Positions 37,611 to 47,523 of a DNA stretch of 64,000 nt are shown in pieces (position 1 is the stretch's first letter; each line of letters begins with the position of its first letter). This stretch comes from an uncultured Clostridia bacterium (GTDB lineage Bacteria; Bacillota; Clostridia; Oscillospirales; Ruminococcaceae). The notes below the pieces were generated by a model, which saw only the letters and a list, made by a program, of their open reading frames with translations, was not told the origin of the DNA and did not search any database. Position numbers and translations under genes: made by a program. The DNA is taken from contig CANRAS010000008.1 of NCBI GenBank assembly GCA_947628655.1, positions 1 to 64,000 of the forward strand, given 5' to 3'.

Positions 37611-38659
37611 TGAAGCTGAGTAAACAAGAACGTATCGCGGCAATCGTAGTTGTCGTACTGATTATATTGGTAGCAGGCGTGTTCCTGTTCATAAAGCCGA
37701 ATATCGAAACAATCATCTCCACAAAGGAAACTCTCACGGCAAAGCAGAAAGAGTATAATGATGACGTTGCAAAAGCGGATCAGATGGATCCGCTGAAAGA
37801 TGAAATCGTCAAAGCGTATAACGAGGGTAAGGACACGGCGGCAGGTTTCTATAACGAACTCCCCGCTTACGAGGCTGACAAGAAATTCCGCGAGTTCCTC
37901 GACAACTGCGGCGTGAACGTCCTCGTTGAGGATCTTACGGTAAACGAGCCGACAACAACGGGGCTTAGTTCCTACGTTTTCACTCCCACAGACGTTACAT
38001 ACCCGCTGAAAGATTATGTAAACCAAGGCACAGATGCGGAACTTGACCCCAGACTTGTTCGTCAGGCGGTACTTATGCTTGTTTTGGGCGAGGCGCAGAC
38101 AATCGGCGCTACAACGCTCGAATTTGACGTGCAGGCAACATCTTTAGGCGACCTGCTCGCTTTCGCGGACGCGGTAAACAACTATGTTGTAACCGAAAAC
38201 GGCAAGTCCGTCAGAAAGAACATCGAAATCGACTCTTTCCAATATACCGACCAAATGGTAATCGACGGCTATGACGCAATGGTCGAGGGTCTGATAGCAG
38301 AGGCAGAGGCTGGCGCGGCAGAGAAGTTTAAGGAAGAAACAGGCTTTGACGTCTCCGGCTACAGCGCAAGCGACAGACCCACCACCACAACACCGTCAAC
38401 TCCTACCACACCCACCACTCCCGCAGAGGGAACAGGCGAAGAAGGCGGTGAAGGTGCGGAAGGCGGCGAAGGCGCAGAAACGCCTGCACCTACAACACCC
38501 GCAGAGCCTCCGTCATCAGTTGACACCAGCGGCGGCGTTCCGCTCGAATGGTATTACCACAGAATGCACGTTACGCTGACATTCTACAGCGTTGAGAGTA
38601 TGCAAGACCCCGCGCCCACACTTCAGGCGCAGGACGATCGCGTAGCAAGCGTGTCGTAA
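37610..38659 (+). CDS. pilO: PilO-like pilus assembly protein
   Basis: A 349-residue protein with one N-terminal helix (about 10-30), a coiled-coil segment (about 35-75), a PilO-like ferredoxin fold, and a low-complexity Thr/Pro/Gly/Glu-rich region (about 255-305) before a short C-terminal part. By position and layout it is PilO, the partner of PilN in the alignment complex. The ATG overlaps the preceding TAA by one base and uses GGAGGTG inside the end of the previous gene. The low-complexity insertion is unusual. Confidence 0.82.
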   Translation: MKLSKQERIAAIVVVVLIILVAGVFLFIKPNIETIISTKETLTAKQKEYNDDVAKADQMDPLKDEIVKAYNEGKDTAAGFYNELPAYEADKKFREFLDNCGVNVLVEDLTVNEPTTTGLSSYVFTPTDVTYPLKDYVNQGTDAELDPRLVRQAVLMLVLGEAQTIGATTLEFDVQATSLGDLLAFADAVNNYVVTENGKSVRKNIEIDSFQYTDQMVIDGYDAMVEGLIAEAEAGAAEKFKEETGFDVSGYSASDRPTTTTPSTPTTPTTPAEGTGEEGGEGAEGGEGAETPAPTTPAEPPSSVDTSGGVPLEWYYHRMHVTLTFYSVESMQDPAPTLQAQDDRVASVS

Positions 38660-38750
38660 TACGGCAAAAGGCGCGGGAAGACCTCGCGCCCAAAGCTGCA
38701 ATATCAGGCACTTAACAGTATAAGGCAAATTTATGAAAGGAGAATGTTTT

Positions 38751-41249
38751 ATGCGATATATATTCAGAAAATATATCAGCAACCGAGGCAGTGCGCTGTT
38801 TATGGTTATAAGCACGATGACGGCGCTGATGGTTTCGTGTATGGCGATGTATTTTTCAATGGTATCCGCGCGCGCGTCACAGTACGCGGTGTTCAACCAA
38901 ATGCAGGCAAATCAGACGGCGCAGTCAATCGCCGACACGATTTACAACAGTATGGCGAATACGAACAACGCGGGTATGGGCGGCGATTTGCTCCGCCAGA
39001 AGATGCTTGAGCTTGAAGTGGGCGAAAGCATAACGACAGACGCAAACGGCTTTAAGAGCCTTGACCCGACCGCAGGGCTGGATAAAGAAGACGAGGATCA
39101 GTTGGGCGCGTATGCAGTAACTATCACCCGTTTGAAAGACGTAAACGGCAACCCCGTGTTCGATATAACCGTAATGTCCTCCGTTGGCGGCAACAGAGAC
39201 GCGGTTCACTTCAAGATTGACTACAATCTGAACGAAACACCCGACCCCGATTCGGGCGAGGACGGCGGCGGCGGTGACGCGGAACTGTTCGCGGCAACGG
39301 GTTATGTTCCGAACGACGCGTACATCAGCGGTGGTTACTATCTGACAGACGTTTTCTATGACACTCAGTTTACATATATGAATATGTTTACGGGTTCAGG
39401 TGAAAACAGAATTGCACAGAACCTTTCCACAGGCGGCGACCTTATGATAGGTCCCGACGCTATGACAGTTGTTCACTCGGCGTCAAATGACTCGATAAGT
39501 TCAGAAGAAGTAGCCAAGATAGGTCCTGTAACATGGGCTATCCGCGGCAACTTCTACCCGCAGTTCGGCAGTGACTTCGGTATGCGCGGCGGCAGTCAGG
39601 TGCTTGTCGGCGGCGACTTCACATTCGACAGCGGAAACAACTCGTTCTATGTAAAGAACGACGGCTATAACGGCACCGAAAAACCTCTTGCCGATCACAT
39701 CTGCGTTTATGTAAACGGCGACCTTAACTACAGCGGTTCGGACATCAAGTCCAACGTATGGTTCTTTGTAAACGGCGATGTTTACGGCGTAGGCAATAAC
39801 GCGCAGAGCAACGCACGTCTTTTCGTAACGGGCGCTACCGCTGAGGAACGTAAGGCGAAAATGCACTGCTCGACAAATCTCCCCGTTGAGGAATGGAAAA
39901 TCGACGCTCCGTTCAGCGAAGGTCTTTCCTACAACGACGCAATGGAACTGTTAGGTCAAAAGACCCAGACAATCGACTACTACAAGTGGGATCTCTCTAA
40001 GAATACAGAGGGCGCACAGGAAGTTGACATCAGAATAAACGCGACAGGCAATGCGTTCACAGATGACAAAGGCAACGTAACTGAAGCCAATCAGAACACA
40101 TTTATCTTTGCATATGATGAAACCGTTGATTCCGCTAAATATATTAAGGGACACGGCGGAAACGAAAACGGCGTTATTGGTTCGGCGTTTGAAATCAAGA
40201 GCGTTTGGACGCAGGACGATGGCAACACAGCAGGTCCGACAATCCTTATAGACACAGGCGATAACCCGAACAACATCATGACAATTAAACTTAGTGATGT
40301 TACAGGCAACGGAGAGTTCTCGTGGTTTGTAAAGCGTGACGAGAAAGTAATAAGCTATTATCCGTATCAAGCGGAATACGGCACGCCGTACACGCCTACA
40401 GGCATGATAAACAATAATATGCGCCTTGTTCTTGTTAAAGGGCGCGGAACAGTACTTATCGACGTACCCAAAGGCATAACCTACCAAGATGCAGGCTATC
40501 AGCAGACAGGTCACATCGGCTGGTGGCTACTTGAGGGCGGTAAGATAACCACAACAGGTGACGGACACTTGAAGTTCAGCGGTTTAGACCCACAGGGCAA
40601 ATACTCCGCAGGACTTGTACCGTATGTACACAGAGTTTGCACAGAGGGTGACGGTTGCACATACACCAAAGAAAAGTCCACCAGCGTAAAGTGCAACAAG
40701 TGCGGCGGTTTCCTAATGGAAGTAACGTGCGCTATTCACGGCTCTGTAAACAAGTACTGCCCGACGTGCTACCCCGAAAAGGCAGACAGGGACGACTGGT
40801 GCAAGAACCACGTTGACAACAAGAAGTTTGACGAGTTCTACAACACGCTCACAGACGGTAGCGAAGAAAAGAAAGCCATAACAGACAGCAAGGGCATTGT
40901 TTACCCGAACACGAATTTTATGCTCGTATCCTGCGATGAAAGCGCCGAAATGCTGTTCTCTGAAACCAAGAGCGGACAGAACATCACGAACAACACGCTG
41001 TTCGGATTTATCTACGCGCCGTATATGTCCTACCTCGCGGCAGGTGGCGCACAGGCGGGCGGTCTTGTAAAACTGCTCGGCGGTATGACCGTAGGCGACT
41101 ACGACATTCGCGCAATTCACTCGTACATCGGCTGTTACCCTGACAAAATGCCGAATGAAATCGCAGGCATGGAAGGCGGCGGAAGTATATCGGGCGGCAA
41201 GCTCAAGGGTACAACCAAGAGCTGGAAGATAGGCATTGCAGGATATTAA
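38751..41249 (+). CDS. Large PilX-like pilus-associated protein with Cys-rich module
   Basis: An 832-residue protein with an N-terminal transmembrane helix in RGSALFMVISTMTALMVSCM (about residues 12-32), like PilX/minor-pilin assembly proteins, then a large extracellular Gly/Asn/Asp-rich beta region with repeated GDL and VNGD strands. Residues about 629-684 hold CTEGDGC, CNKCGG, C, CPTC and a final Cys, resembling a zinc-ribbon or disulfide knot. I chose ATG 38751 because AAAGGAG lies nine bases before it; ATG 38733 overlaps that site. No prepilin peptidase site was seen. A tip adhesin or priming role is inferred from position. Confidence 0.7.
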   Translation: MRYIFRKYISNRGSALFMVISTMTALMVSCMAMYFSMVSARASQYAVFNQMQANQTAQSIADTIYNSMANTNNAGMGGDLLRQKMLELEVGESITTDANGFKSLDPTAGLDKEDEDQLGAYAVTITRLKDVNGNPVFDITVMSSVGGNRDAVHFKIDYNLNETPDPDSGEDGGGGDAELFAATGYVPNDAYISGGYYLTDVFYDTQFTYMNMFTGSGENRIAQNLSTGGDLMIGPDAMTVVHSASNDSISSEEVAKIGPVTWAIRGNFYPQFGSDFGMRGGSQVLVGGDFTFDSGNNSFYVKNDGYNGTEKPLADHICVYVNGDLNYSGSDIKSNVWFFVNGDVYGVGNNAQSNARLFVTGATAEERKAKMHCSTNLPVEEWKIDAPFSEGLSYNDAMELLGQKTQTIDYYKWDLSKNTEGAQEVDIRINATGNAFTDDKGNVTEANQNTFIFAYDETVDSAKYIKGHGGNENGVIGSAFEIKSVWTQDDGNTAGPTILIDTGDNPNNIMTIKLSDVTGNGEFSWFVKRDEKVISYYPYQAEYGTPYTPTGMINNNMRLVLVKGRGTVLIDVPKGITYQDAGYQQTGHIGWWLLEGGKITTTGDGHLKFSGLDPQGKYSAGLVPYVHRVCTEGDGCTYTKEKSTSVKCNKCGGFLMEVTCAIHGSVNKYCPTCYPEKADRDDWCKNHVDNKKFDEFYNTLTDGSEEKKAITDSKGIVYPNTNFMLVSCDESAEMLFSETKSGQNITNNTLFGFIYAPYMSYLAAGGAQAGGLVKLLGGMTVGDYDIRAIHSYIGCYPDKMPNEIAGMEGGGSISGGKLKGTTKSWKIGIAGY

Positions 41250-41268
41250 TGGGAGGAGGCGCTATACA

Positions 41269-42174
41269 ATGAAAAGATTATTTTCTAAGAAAAGCGGTTT
41301 TACGCTCGTTGAAATCGTTATAGCGTTCGCCATATTCGCAATTATGGCTGCAATGATATGCGGAATTCTGGAAACTACAATTAACCGCAGAACGCAGAAC
41401 AAGGAGCTTGAGGACGACGTTAAGACGCAGGCTCAGGACCTTGTTGCCATGGACCATGCAAGAGAGTATGACTCCACAAAAGACGAGGACGGCAAAATCG
41501 TCCTTGAGTTCAAAGACAAGGACGGCAAGAAAATGCCGATGGAACTAAGCTATCAGCTTAAAGCGTCCAACGGCGACAGCGACAGAGCAGGTGTAAACTA
41601 CTTCGTCGGAAATATCGAATATGACGGCGTAAACGGCGAAGTGGAATACATTCCCGGCGCAGACCCCGCAGACCCCGACGCAGACCCCTCTGAAGTGGGC
41701 GGTTCGTCGGTTATGGAGCGTTTCGACACGCGCATAACGGGTACAAAGGGAATTTCGTCGATAAAACTTGAAGTTTCATTTAACCCGGATACAAAGGTTT
41801 ACACAATCACCGCGACAATAAACGACAGCGGAGTTGACTCCAAAGTCAAGGAAAACGCGCAGATTACGCTGTTCTTCGGCGAAAACTCGCCTAACGCAAA
41901 ACTCGCGACGATTAAGCAGGTAAACGGCGGTGCAAAAAACATTGAAACGCTGAAGTATGTCAAGAAAGTCGGCAACAACGGTGTAAATATCCATTGCAAA
42001 CCGGGCGGTTTTAACAGCCAGCCGATAACGTTCACAGTAGAGTTCGAGGAAGACATAACCGATTTGGGCTTTGGTGCAAACGGCGCAGACGGCGCATATT
42101 CCAGCACCGAAAACCCGAACATCTACGGCGCATACAGCAAAGACAAACCCGCCGACGACAGCGGCGACGAATAA
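41269..42174 (+). CDS. Type IV prepilin-like protein (minor pilin) 1
   Basis: A 301-residue prepilin. Leader MKRLFSKKSG is followed by FTLVEIVIAFAIFAIMAAMI, the class III signal cut by PilD after Gly, with Glu5 of the mature protein present. The large C-terminal domain (about 270 residues) is Asp/Lys-rich. The size points to a minor or tip pilin rather than the major subunit. GGGAGGAGG precedes ATG 41269; the frame upstream overlaps the previous gene and is not used. Confidence 0.9.
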   Translation: MKRLFSKKSGFTLVEIVIAFAIFAIMAAMICGILETTINRRTQNKELEDDVKTQAQDLVAMDHAREYDSTKDEDGKIVLEFKDKDGKKMPMELSYQLKASNGDSDRAGVNYFVGNIEYDGVNGEVEYIPGADPADPDADPSEVGGSSVMERFDTRITGTKGISSIKLEVSFNPDTKVYTITATINDSGVDSKVKENAQITLFFGENSPNAKLATIKQVNGGAKNIETLKYVKKVGNNGVNIHCKPGGFNSQPITFTVEFEEDITDLGFGANGADGAYSSTENPNIYGAYSKDKPADDSGDE

Positions 42175-42186
42175 GGAGGGGTTCAT

Positions 42187-43179
42187 ATGAAGTACCTCTA
42201 TCGTTTGCTGAATAAGCGCAACCGCGGTTTTACGCTCGTTGAAATGGTAATTTCGACCGCGCTGCTCAGCATACTTGTACTGGGCGTTCTGGGTTTCGCG
42301 ACCCCGATTATGAATATGCTCCGCGTAGAGCAGCAAAGTGCGCGCGGAACGGCTCTCGCGGAAACGATCGACAGCTACATCAACGGCACATTGCGCAACG
42401 CGAAGATGATACAAATCGTCGAAAACGTGACTTATGACCGCATACATCAGCCGACAGTCGCGGACGACGCGGGACTGAATTTAGGTGACATCAAAAGTTT
42501 CATTCAGGCGAATAACGACCGTTACGAGGTTCGCTGTCTGGGAATTTGCTGGGTCGCAGATCAGTCCTCGCCGTACTATGACCCCGCCATGGGAAACACA
42601 GTTCCGAGAAAGCTGATGCTCGTAAATTTAAAGGTAAATCAGACAGGCGGCGCACCGTTAATGCCGATACCCACAGACCTTAGACCCAACGCGGACGGCA
42701 GTCTGAAAGACGGCGCAACAAAGGTGTTTGACGATTCGATGTACTTCGGGCTTTACCCCGTAGTGAAGTTCTCGCGTTTCAGACAAAAGGATTCGTCGGG
42801 CGCAGACCTCGCACCTATAGCGAACGGCTATAAGATAACGACCGAAGTTTACGCGGACAGCGGGATATACAACACCTTGAACAAGGCAACCCGCGACAAG
42901 AGCCGTCTTGCGTTTACGGGCGAGATGTACTGCGAACTTGTAAATTACAAGGAGCAGGTTCTCAACCCCGATACAAACACGACGACCACCAAGGTAAAAC
43001 CCGCCCCGTCGATTGTCCCCGACATTATGGACACCGAGGACGGCGAGAACACATACCAGAGCAGTCTTGAAAGCGCAATCTCAAGCGGAGGCTCAAATGC
43101 CTACACCGACGGCAACGGCAATTATTACTACCCCGAAACCTTCATCTACTATGTAGTAAGCAAAGACTACAACCTGTAA
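42187..43179 (+). CDS. Type IV prepilin-like protein (minor pilin) 2
   Basis: A 330-residue prepilin. Leader MKYLYRLLNKRNRG then FTLVEMVISTALLSILVLGV, with Glu5 conserved. The 300-residue C-terminal domain contains Tyr/Asn-rich parts and two Cys near 118-121. It resembles PilW/PilJ type minor pilins. AAGGAGGGG lies seven bases before ATG. Last gene of the plus-strand pil operon; a convergent pilD follows after a hairpin. Confidence 0.9.
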   Translation: MKYLYRLLNKRNRGFTLVEMVISTALLSILVLGVLGFATPIMNMLRVEQQSARGTALAETIDSYINGTLRNAKMIQIVENVTYDRIHQPTVADDAGLNLGDIKSFIQANNDRYEVRCLGICWVADQSSPYYDPAMGNTVPRKLMLVNLKVNQTGGAPLMPIPTDLRPNADGSLKDGATKVFDDSMYFGLYPVVKFSRFRQKDSSGADLAPIANGYKITTEVYADSGIYNTLNKATRDKSRLAFTGEMYCELVNYKEQVLNPDTNTTTTKVKPAPSIVPDIMDTEDGENTYQSSLESAISSGGSNAYTDGNGNYYYPETFIYYVVSKDYNL

Positions 43180-43194
43180 TTAAATATAAACAAA

Positions 43195-43224
43195 TCGGGG
43201 CGACAAGCTCGCCCCGAATGTTTA
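43195..43224. terminator. Terminator between prepilin 2 and pilD
   Basis: TCGGGGCGA (43195-43203) / TCGCCCCGA (43209-43217) between convergent genes; T-tract weak (ATGTTTAT). Confidence 0.65.
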
Positions 43225-43239
43225 TAAAATCCCGATGGG

Positions 43240-44283
43240 CTATCCCATAAGCCCTAAGTACCAGCCGATAATCTGGTAACCAACAAGCCAGCTTGCGGCA
43301 ATCCCCAGACCGAGAAACGGTCCGAAAACCATTCTGCGCGAATACTTGACGCGGACTATCTTATCGCCTTCGATAAAGATTTTAAAACCGCCCTCGCGCT
43401 CGTCGGAGATGTTGTCCCTTAACATTCTGCTAAGTTTAGCCTTGTCGGGCAAACCTCTCCAGACCTTTTCATCGAGGAACTCCCACTCTATATCGGGCGC
43501 TCCCTCGCTTATACTTCCGACAATAATATCATCGTGACCCTCCGTAACAAAACCCACGTTGTGGTCAACTTGATTTTGATACCATTCCTCGGCAATGCCC
43601 TGTATCTTTTCCGAAAGCGACTTTTCGTCGGCGCGGTCGTGATACTTCTTGATAATTCCGTAAATCGCGCCAGTGAAAACGCCGATAAACAGAGCGATAA
43701 ACACCCTGTAGCCGAGCAAAAGCGACGCTCCGACCATAAGCTGCAAGTCGCCGCCGCCCATACCGCCTACAAGCACGAGGATAACGAATATAACCAAGAT
43801 AACTCCCATAGCGATAAGGCGTTCGTACCACGGCGTTGTCCGAAATACGAATATCGCTATCACGCCGAGTACGGCTACGGTTATACTGCACCAGTACGGA
43901 ATTTCAAAATGGTCGATGTCAATTCCGCTGAGAACGATAAGCACAGCGAACAGCACAGCGGAAAACGCGAGCTCAAGCGAAAATCCGAACACGAGATACG
44001 CGAGGCAGTAAAGCACGGCTGTCACAGCCTCGATTATCATATAGCGCGGAGAAATCTTCTCCCCGCAGTAGCGGCACTTGCCGCGCAGAAATATCCAGCT
44101 GAAGATAGGAAACATATCGTACCACGCCAGGCGGTGTCCGCACGAAAAGCAGTGCGACGGCGTTGTTACAATCGACTGATGTAACGGTGTGCGCAGTATC
44201 ACAACGTTTAAAAAGCTCCCGATAACAGAGCCGAGTATAAACGCCAGAACCGCGTAAACGATATGAAAAACAACATTCGGCAT
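43240..44283 (-). CDS. pilD: Prepilin peptidase PilD with cytoplasmic insertion
   Basis: A 347-residue polytopic membrane aspartyl protease and N-methylase. Zinc-type Cys quartet: C45, C48, C70, C73. Catalytic Asp residues in GIDID (near 122) and GGGD (179). The N-methylase part begins GSVIGSFLNVVILRTP. Unlike standard PilD, about 105 hydrophilic residues (about 212-316) are inserted between the helix after GGGD and the final helix MVFGPFLGLGIAASW. ATG 44283 has GGGAGG upstream. Processes the two prepilins of this locus. Confidence 0.92.
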   Translation of the reverse strand: MPNVVFHIVYAVLAFILGSVIGSFLNVVILRTPLHQSIVTTPSHCFSCGHRLAWYDMFPIFSWIFLRGKCRYCGEKISPRYMIIEAVTAVLYCLAYLVFGFSLELAFSAVLFAVLIVLSGIDIDHFEIPYWCSITVAVLGVIAIFVFRTTPWYERLIAMGVILVIFVILVLVGGMGGGDLQLMVGASLLLGYRVFIALFIGVFTGAIYGIIKKYHDRADEKSLSEKIQGIAEEWYQNQVDHNVGFVTEGHDDIIVGSISEGAPDIEWEFLDEKVWRGLPDKAKLSRMLRDNISDEREGGFKIFIEGDKIVRVKYSRRMVFGPFLGLGIAASWLVGYQIIGWYLGLMG

Positions 44284-44342
44284 AAAAACCAACCTCCCAT
44301 TAAATTTTAAGATAATTATATTTTAGCACAATCTATAAAATA

Positions 44343-44371
44343 TTGCAAGTGATTTGCGGTATTATTATATT
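44343..44371 (+). promoter_or_regulatory. Sigma-A promoter for pilB-pilT
   Basis: TTGCAA (44343-44348), 17-bp spacer, TATATT (44366-44371). Confidence 0.7.
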
Positions 44372-44418
44372 TTTATTCCGAGTTTTCGGAAAAAGTTTAC
44401 CCGAAAGGAAGAATTGCA

Positions 44419-46116
44419 ATGGCGATAATCAAAAATGTCCCCATAGGACAGATACTGATGGAAAACGGGTTCATCAGCGAGGCACAGCTTACAGAGGCGC
44501 TTAATATCCAACGCTCAAGCAACGGCAAGATGTTGGGCGACGTTATGCTGGAAATGGGGCTTGTGTCCGAAACGCAGTTAGCGCAGGCTTTGTCCATTCG
44601 CTTGAAAGTGCCGTTTATCGACTTGTCCTCGCGGAAGATAAATACGGAGGCAGTTAGTAAAATTCCTGAAGAAGTCGCAAGAGAGAAAACGGTTTTTGCG
44701 TTTGAAATAAACCACGGGCGGCTTATGGTCGCAACGAACGACCCCGTAAACTTCTATATCTTCGAGGACTTGAAAGTCACCACGGGAATGGAGATAGTAC
44801 CTCAGATTTCCACCAAAACAATGATAGAGGCGGCAATCAACAAATACTATTCGTCACAGGCAATCGACAGTACGGTGAACGAACTCGAAAACGAGAGCGA
44901 CGATACGACAATCGACCTTGAAAAGGAAGAGTCCGAAGGACGTATAGACAGCGCGCCTATCGTAAAACTCGTAAATATGATGGTAGAAACGGCATTCCGC
45001 ACGGAATGTACCGATATTCATATCGAGCCGTTCAAAGACAGAACTCGTATTCGTTTCAGAATAGACGGCGAACTTGTAGAGCAGGAAATGAAAATCCCGC
45101 CGTCATTCCACAATTCGATTATAACGCGTATAAAGATACTCGCGGGTATGAACATCGCCGAAAAACGTATCCCGCTTGACGGTCGTTACGGAACAAAGAT
45201 AGACGGCGTAAATCTGGATATGCGTGTTTCCACGATACCTTGCGTATACGGCGAAAAATGCGTTATCCGTCTGCTTTCAACGGCAGATGATAAGACAAGA
45301 AAGATAACCGACCTCGGTATGACCGATTATAACTACCAGATGTTCGAGCAGATAATCCGCTGTCCTAACGGGGTTATGCTCGTAACAGGTCCTACGGGTT
45401 CGGGTAAATCCACAACGCTTTATGCAACGCTCGGCGAACTTTCACAGCCGAACGTAAACATAGTAACAGTTGAAGACCCTGTCGAGAAAAAGATAGACGG
45501 CATAAACCAGTGCCAGATAAACGCAAAAGCGGGTATGACCTTCGCGGCGGCACTTCGTTCAATCCTTCGTCAAGACCCCGATATTATAATGGTCGGAGAA
45601 ATTCGTGACGGTGAAACGGCTGACATCGCAATTCGAGCCGCTATCACGGGACACTTCGTGCTTTCAACGCTCCATACAAACGACGCGGCAGGCACGATAG
45701 TACGTCTTGTCGATATGGGAGTTGCACCCTATATGGTCGCGAGTTCGCTCGTCGGAATTGTCGCACAGCGTCTTGTAAAATTGCTTTGCAAGGAGTGCAA
45801 GGAGAAATTCCTGCTGGAGGACAGCGAGGACTTGAAACTGATGAACCGCACAGAACCCGTCGAAATCTACAGACCCAGACAAGGCGGATGCAGGTTCTGC
45901 CATAACACAGGCTATCAGGGACGTACCGCAATTCACGAGATAATCGTCACAACGCCCGATATAAAAGAGCTTATCTCCGCGGGAGCGACAGCGGAAGAAA
46001 TCGGCGCACAGGCAACGAAGAACGGCACATTGCTCTTGCGCGATAACGTAACAAAAATGGTTCTCGCGGGCAAAACGTCGATAGCGGAACTTGTAAAGGC
46101 AACATACACAGTCTGA
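44419..46116 (+). CDS. pilB: Type IV pilus extension ATPase PilB
   Basis: A 565-residue GspE/PilB motor. An N-terminal MshEN-type domain (PIGQILMENGFISEAQLTEA), the N2 domain, then the ATPase: Walker A GPTGSGKST near 321, Asp box, VGEIRDGETADIAIRAA as Walker B, His box, and zinc Cys residues (CKECKEK and CRFCHN) near 455-500. Drives pilin polymerisation with PilC. The MshEN domain in related proteins can bind c-di-GMP; a probable EAL protein fragment is at the right edge of the window. GAAAGGAAG precedes ATG. Confidence 0.96.
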   Translation: MAIIKNVPIGQILMENGFISEAQLTEALNIQRSSNGKMLGDVMLEMGLVSETQLAQALSIRLKVPFIDLSSRKINTEAVSKIPEEVAREKTVFAFEINHGRLMVATNDPVNFYIFEDLKVTTGMEIVPQISTKTMIEAAINKYYSSQAIDSTVNELENESDDTTIDLEKEESEGRIDSAPIVKLVNMMVETAFRTECTDIHIEPFKDRTRIRFRIDGELVEQEMKIPPSFHNSIITRIKILAGMNIAEKRIPLDGRYGTKIDGVNLDMRVSTIPCVYGEKCVIRLLSTADDKTRKITDLGMTDYNYQMFEQIIRCPNGVMLVTGPTGSGKSTTLYATLGELSQPNVNIVTVEDPVEKKIDGINQCQINAKAGMTFAAALRSILRQDPDIIMVGEIRDGETADIAIRAAITGHFVLSTLHTNDAAGTIVRLVDMGVAPYMVASSLVGIVAQRLVKLLCKECKEKFLLEDSEDLKLMNRTEPVEIYRPRQGGCRFCHNTGYQGRTAIHEIIVTTPDIKELISAGATAEEIGAQATKNGTLLLRDNVTKMVLAGKTSIAELVKATYTV

Positions 46117-46210
46117 TAACAGGCAAAACGGAACACGGTCACACGACCACGGCTAAACAGGAATTGAAAGCTGACTTTCAATTCTGCTCAATAAAAAGGA
46201 GTAATGACAA

Positions 46211-47296
46211 GTGGAACATACAAATAATGTAATGGACATCAACAAGATTTTGGACGAGGCGCGCGCCCTCAAATGCTCAGACTTGCATTTTACGGCAGGA
46301 CTTCCGCCTATAGTACGTCAGCACGGCTCTTTAAGAAAGCTGTCGGGCTATCAGGACTGCACAGAGCCTATTATCGTAAATATCATAAACCAGATAACGT
46401 CGATAAAGCACAAGTCGCAGATTTCAAAGGGTTTGGATACGGACTTTTCGTACACGTCCGCAACGGGTTTCCGTCACCGTGTCAACGTATACAGACAGCG
46501 CGGCTATCACGCTGTTGCTATCCGTCTGTTGAGTGATGAAATACCAACGCTGTCCGACCTCAACCTCCCCGCTACATTGGGCGAGTTTGCAATGCGTCCG
46601 CGCGGACTTGTACTTGTTACAGGACCTACAGGTTCGGGTAAGTCAACGACGCTCGCGGCGATGATAGACCACATCAACCGCCAGAAAAGCTGTCACATCA
46701 TCACGGTAGAAGACCCTATCGAGTATGTTCACACGCATAAGCAGGCAATGGTAAATCAGCGCGAAATAGGCGCAGACGTCGATTCGTTCGCGGGTTCGCT
46801 CCGTGCGGCGCTCCGTGAAGACCCCGATGTTATACTCGTCGGAGAAATGCGTGACTTTGAAACGATAAACGCCGCCGTAACCGCCGCAGAAACAGGACAC
46901 TTAGTTCTTTCAACTCTGCATACAACGGGCGCGGCTGATACGATAAACCGTATCATCGACGTTTACCCGCCGCACTCTCAAGGACAGATACGTTCACAGC
47001 TTGCGGGAAACATAGTCGGCATAATCTCGCAGACGCTCGTTCCGACGCTTGACGGCAAGGGACGCTGCGCGGCAATGGAAATCCTCTGCAGAACCGACGC
47101 GGTAGGCGCGCAGATACGCGAGGGCAAGATTTACCAGATACCCTCGACAATCGCAACGGGTAAAAAAGAGGGAATGTTCACGCTTGACCAAGACCTTGCA
47201 AGGCTTGTAAGAATGGGCAAGATAGCCGAAGAAGTCGGACGCGAACGCTGTCAGGACCCGACGGAGTTCAAACGATACCTTGAGGGTGGAATGTGA
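46211..47296 (+). CDS. pilT: Type IV pilus retraction ATPase PilT
   Basis: A 361-residue PilT. CSDLHFTAGLPPIVRQHG at the start, Walker A GPTGSGKST near 137, VEDPIEYVH, VGEMRDFETI as Walker B and ETGHLVLSTLHTTGAADTI. The C-terminal AIRNLIRE signature is replaced by AQIREGK. Start taken as GTG 46211 (AAAGGAG nine bases upstream); ATG 46232 is an alternative. Depolymerises pili, giving twitching and DNA uptake. 95 bp after pilB, same operon. Confidence 0.96.
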   Translation: MEHTNNVMDINKILDEARALKCSDLHFTAGLPPIVRQHGSLRKLSGYQDCTEPIIVNIINQITSIKHKSQISKGLDTDFSYTSATGFRHRVNVYRQRGYHAVAIRLLSDEIPTLSDLNLPATLGEFAMRPRGLVLVTGPTGSGKSTTLAAMIDHINRQKSCHIITVEDPIEYVHTHKQAMVNQREIGADVDSFAGSLRAALREDPDVILVGEMRDFETINAAVTAAETGHLVLSTLHTTGAADTINRIIDVYPPHSQGQIRSQLAGNIVGIISQTLVPTLDGKGRCAAMEILCRTDAVGAQIREGKIYQIPSTIATGKKEGMFTLDQDLARLVRMGKIAEEVGRERCQDPTEFKRYLEGGM

Positions 47297-47523
47297 GATA
47301 GTTGTTAGAGAATAGTTTTTAGTAGTTAGTTCTTAGGGTCAAGAGGTTGACCGCAAAGAGGTAAGCGGTTAGAAGTAAGAAGTAAGAGAAATGCGCGGGC
47401 GAACGCCCGTGCATTTTAGATTGTCTGCGGGTCATAACGCTGACTAGCAGCGGTTAGAAGTAAAAGCAACGCCGTGTTAAGTGAATAGTACGCCGTTCCC
47501 CCGCCTACGGCGGGGGAACGGCG
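47297..47523. repeat. Dispersed repeat spacer (heptamers, GATTGTCT core, palindromes)
   Basis: GTTGTTAGAGAATAG tail, heptamer units (GGTAAGC, GAAGTAA), GCGGGC/GCCCGT, core TTAGATTGTCTGCGGGTCA and finally CGCCGTTCCCCCGCC-TAC-GGCGGGGGAACGGCG (47491-47523), which touches the hepT stop codon. Confidence 0.85.
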
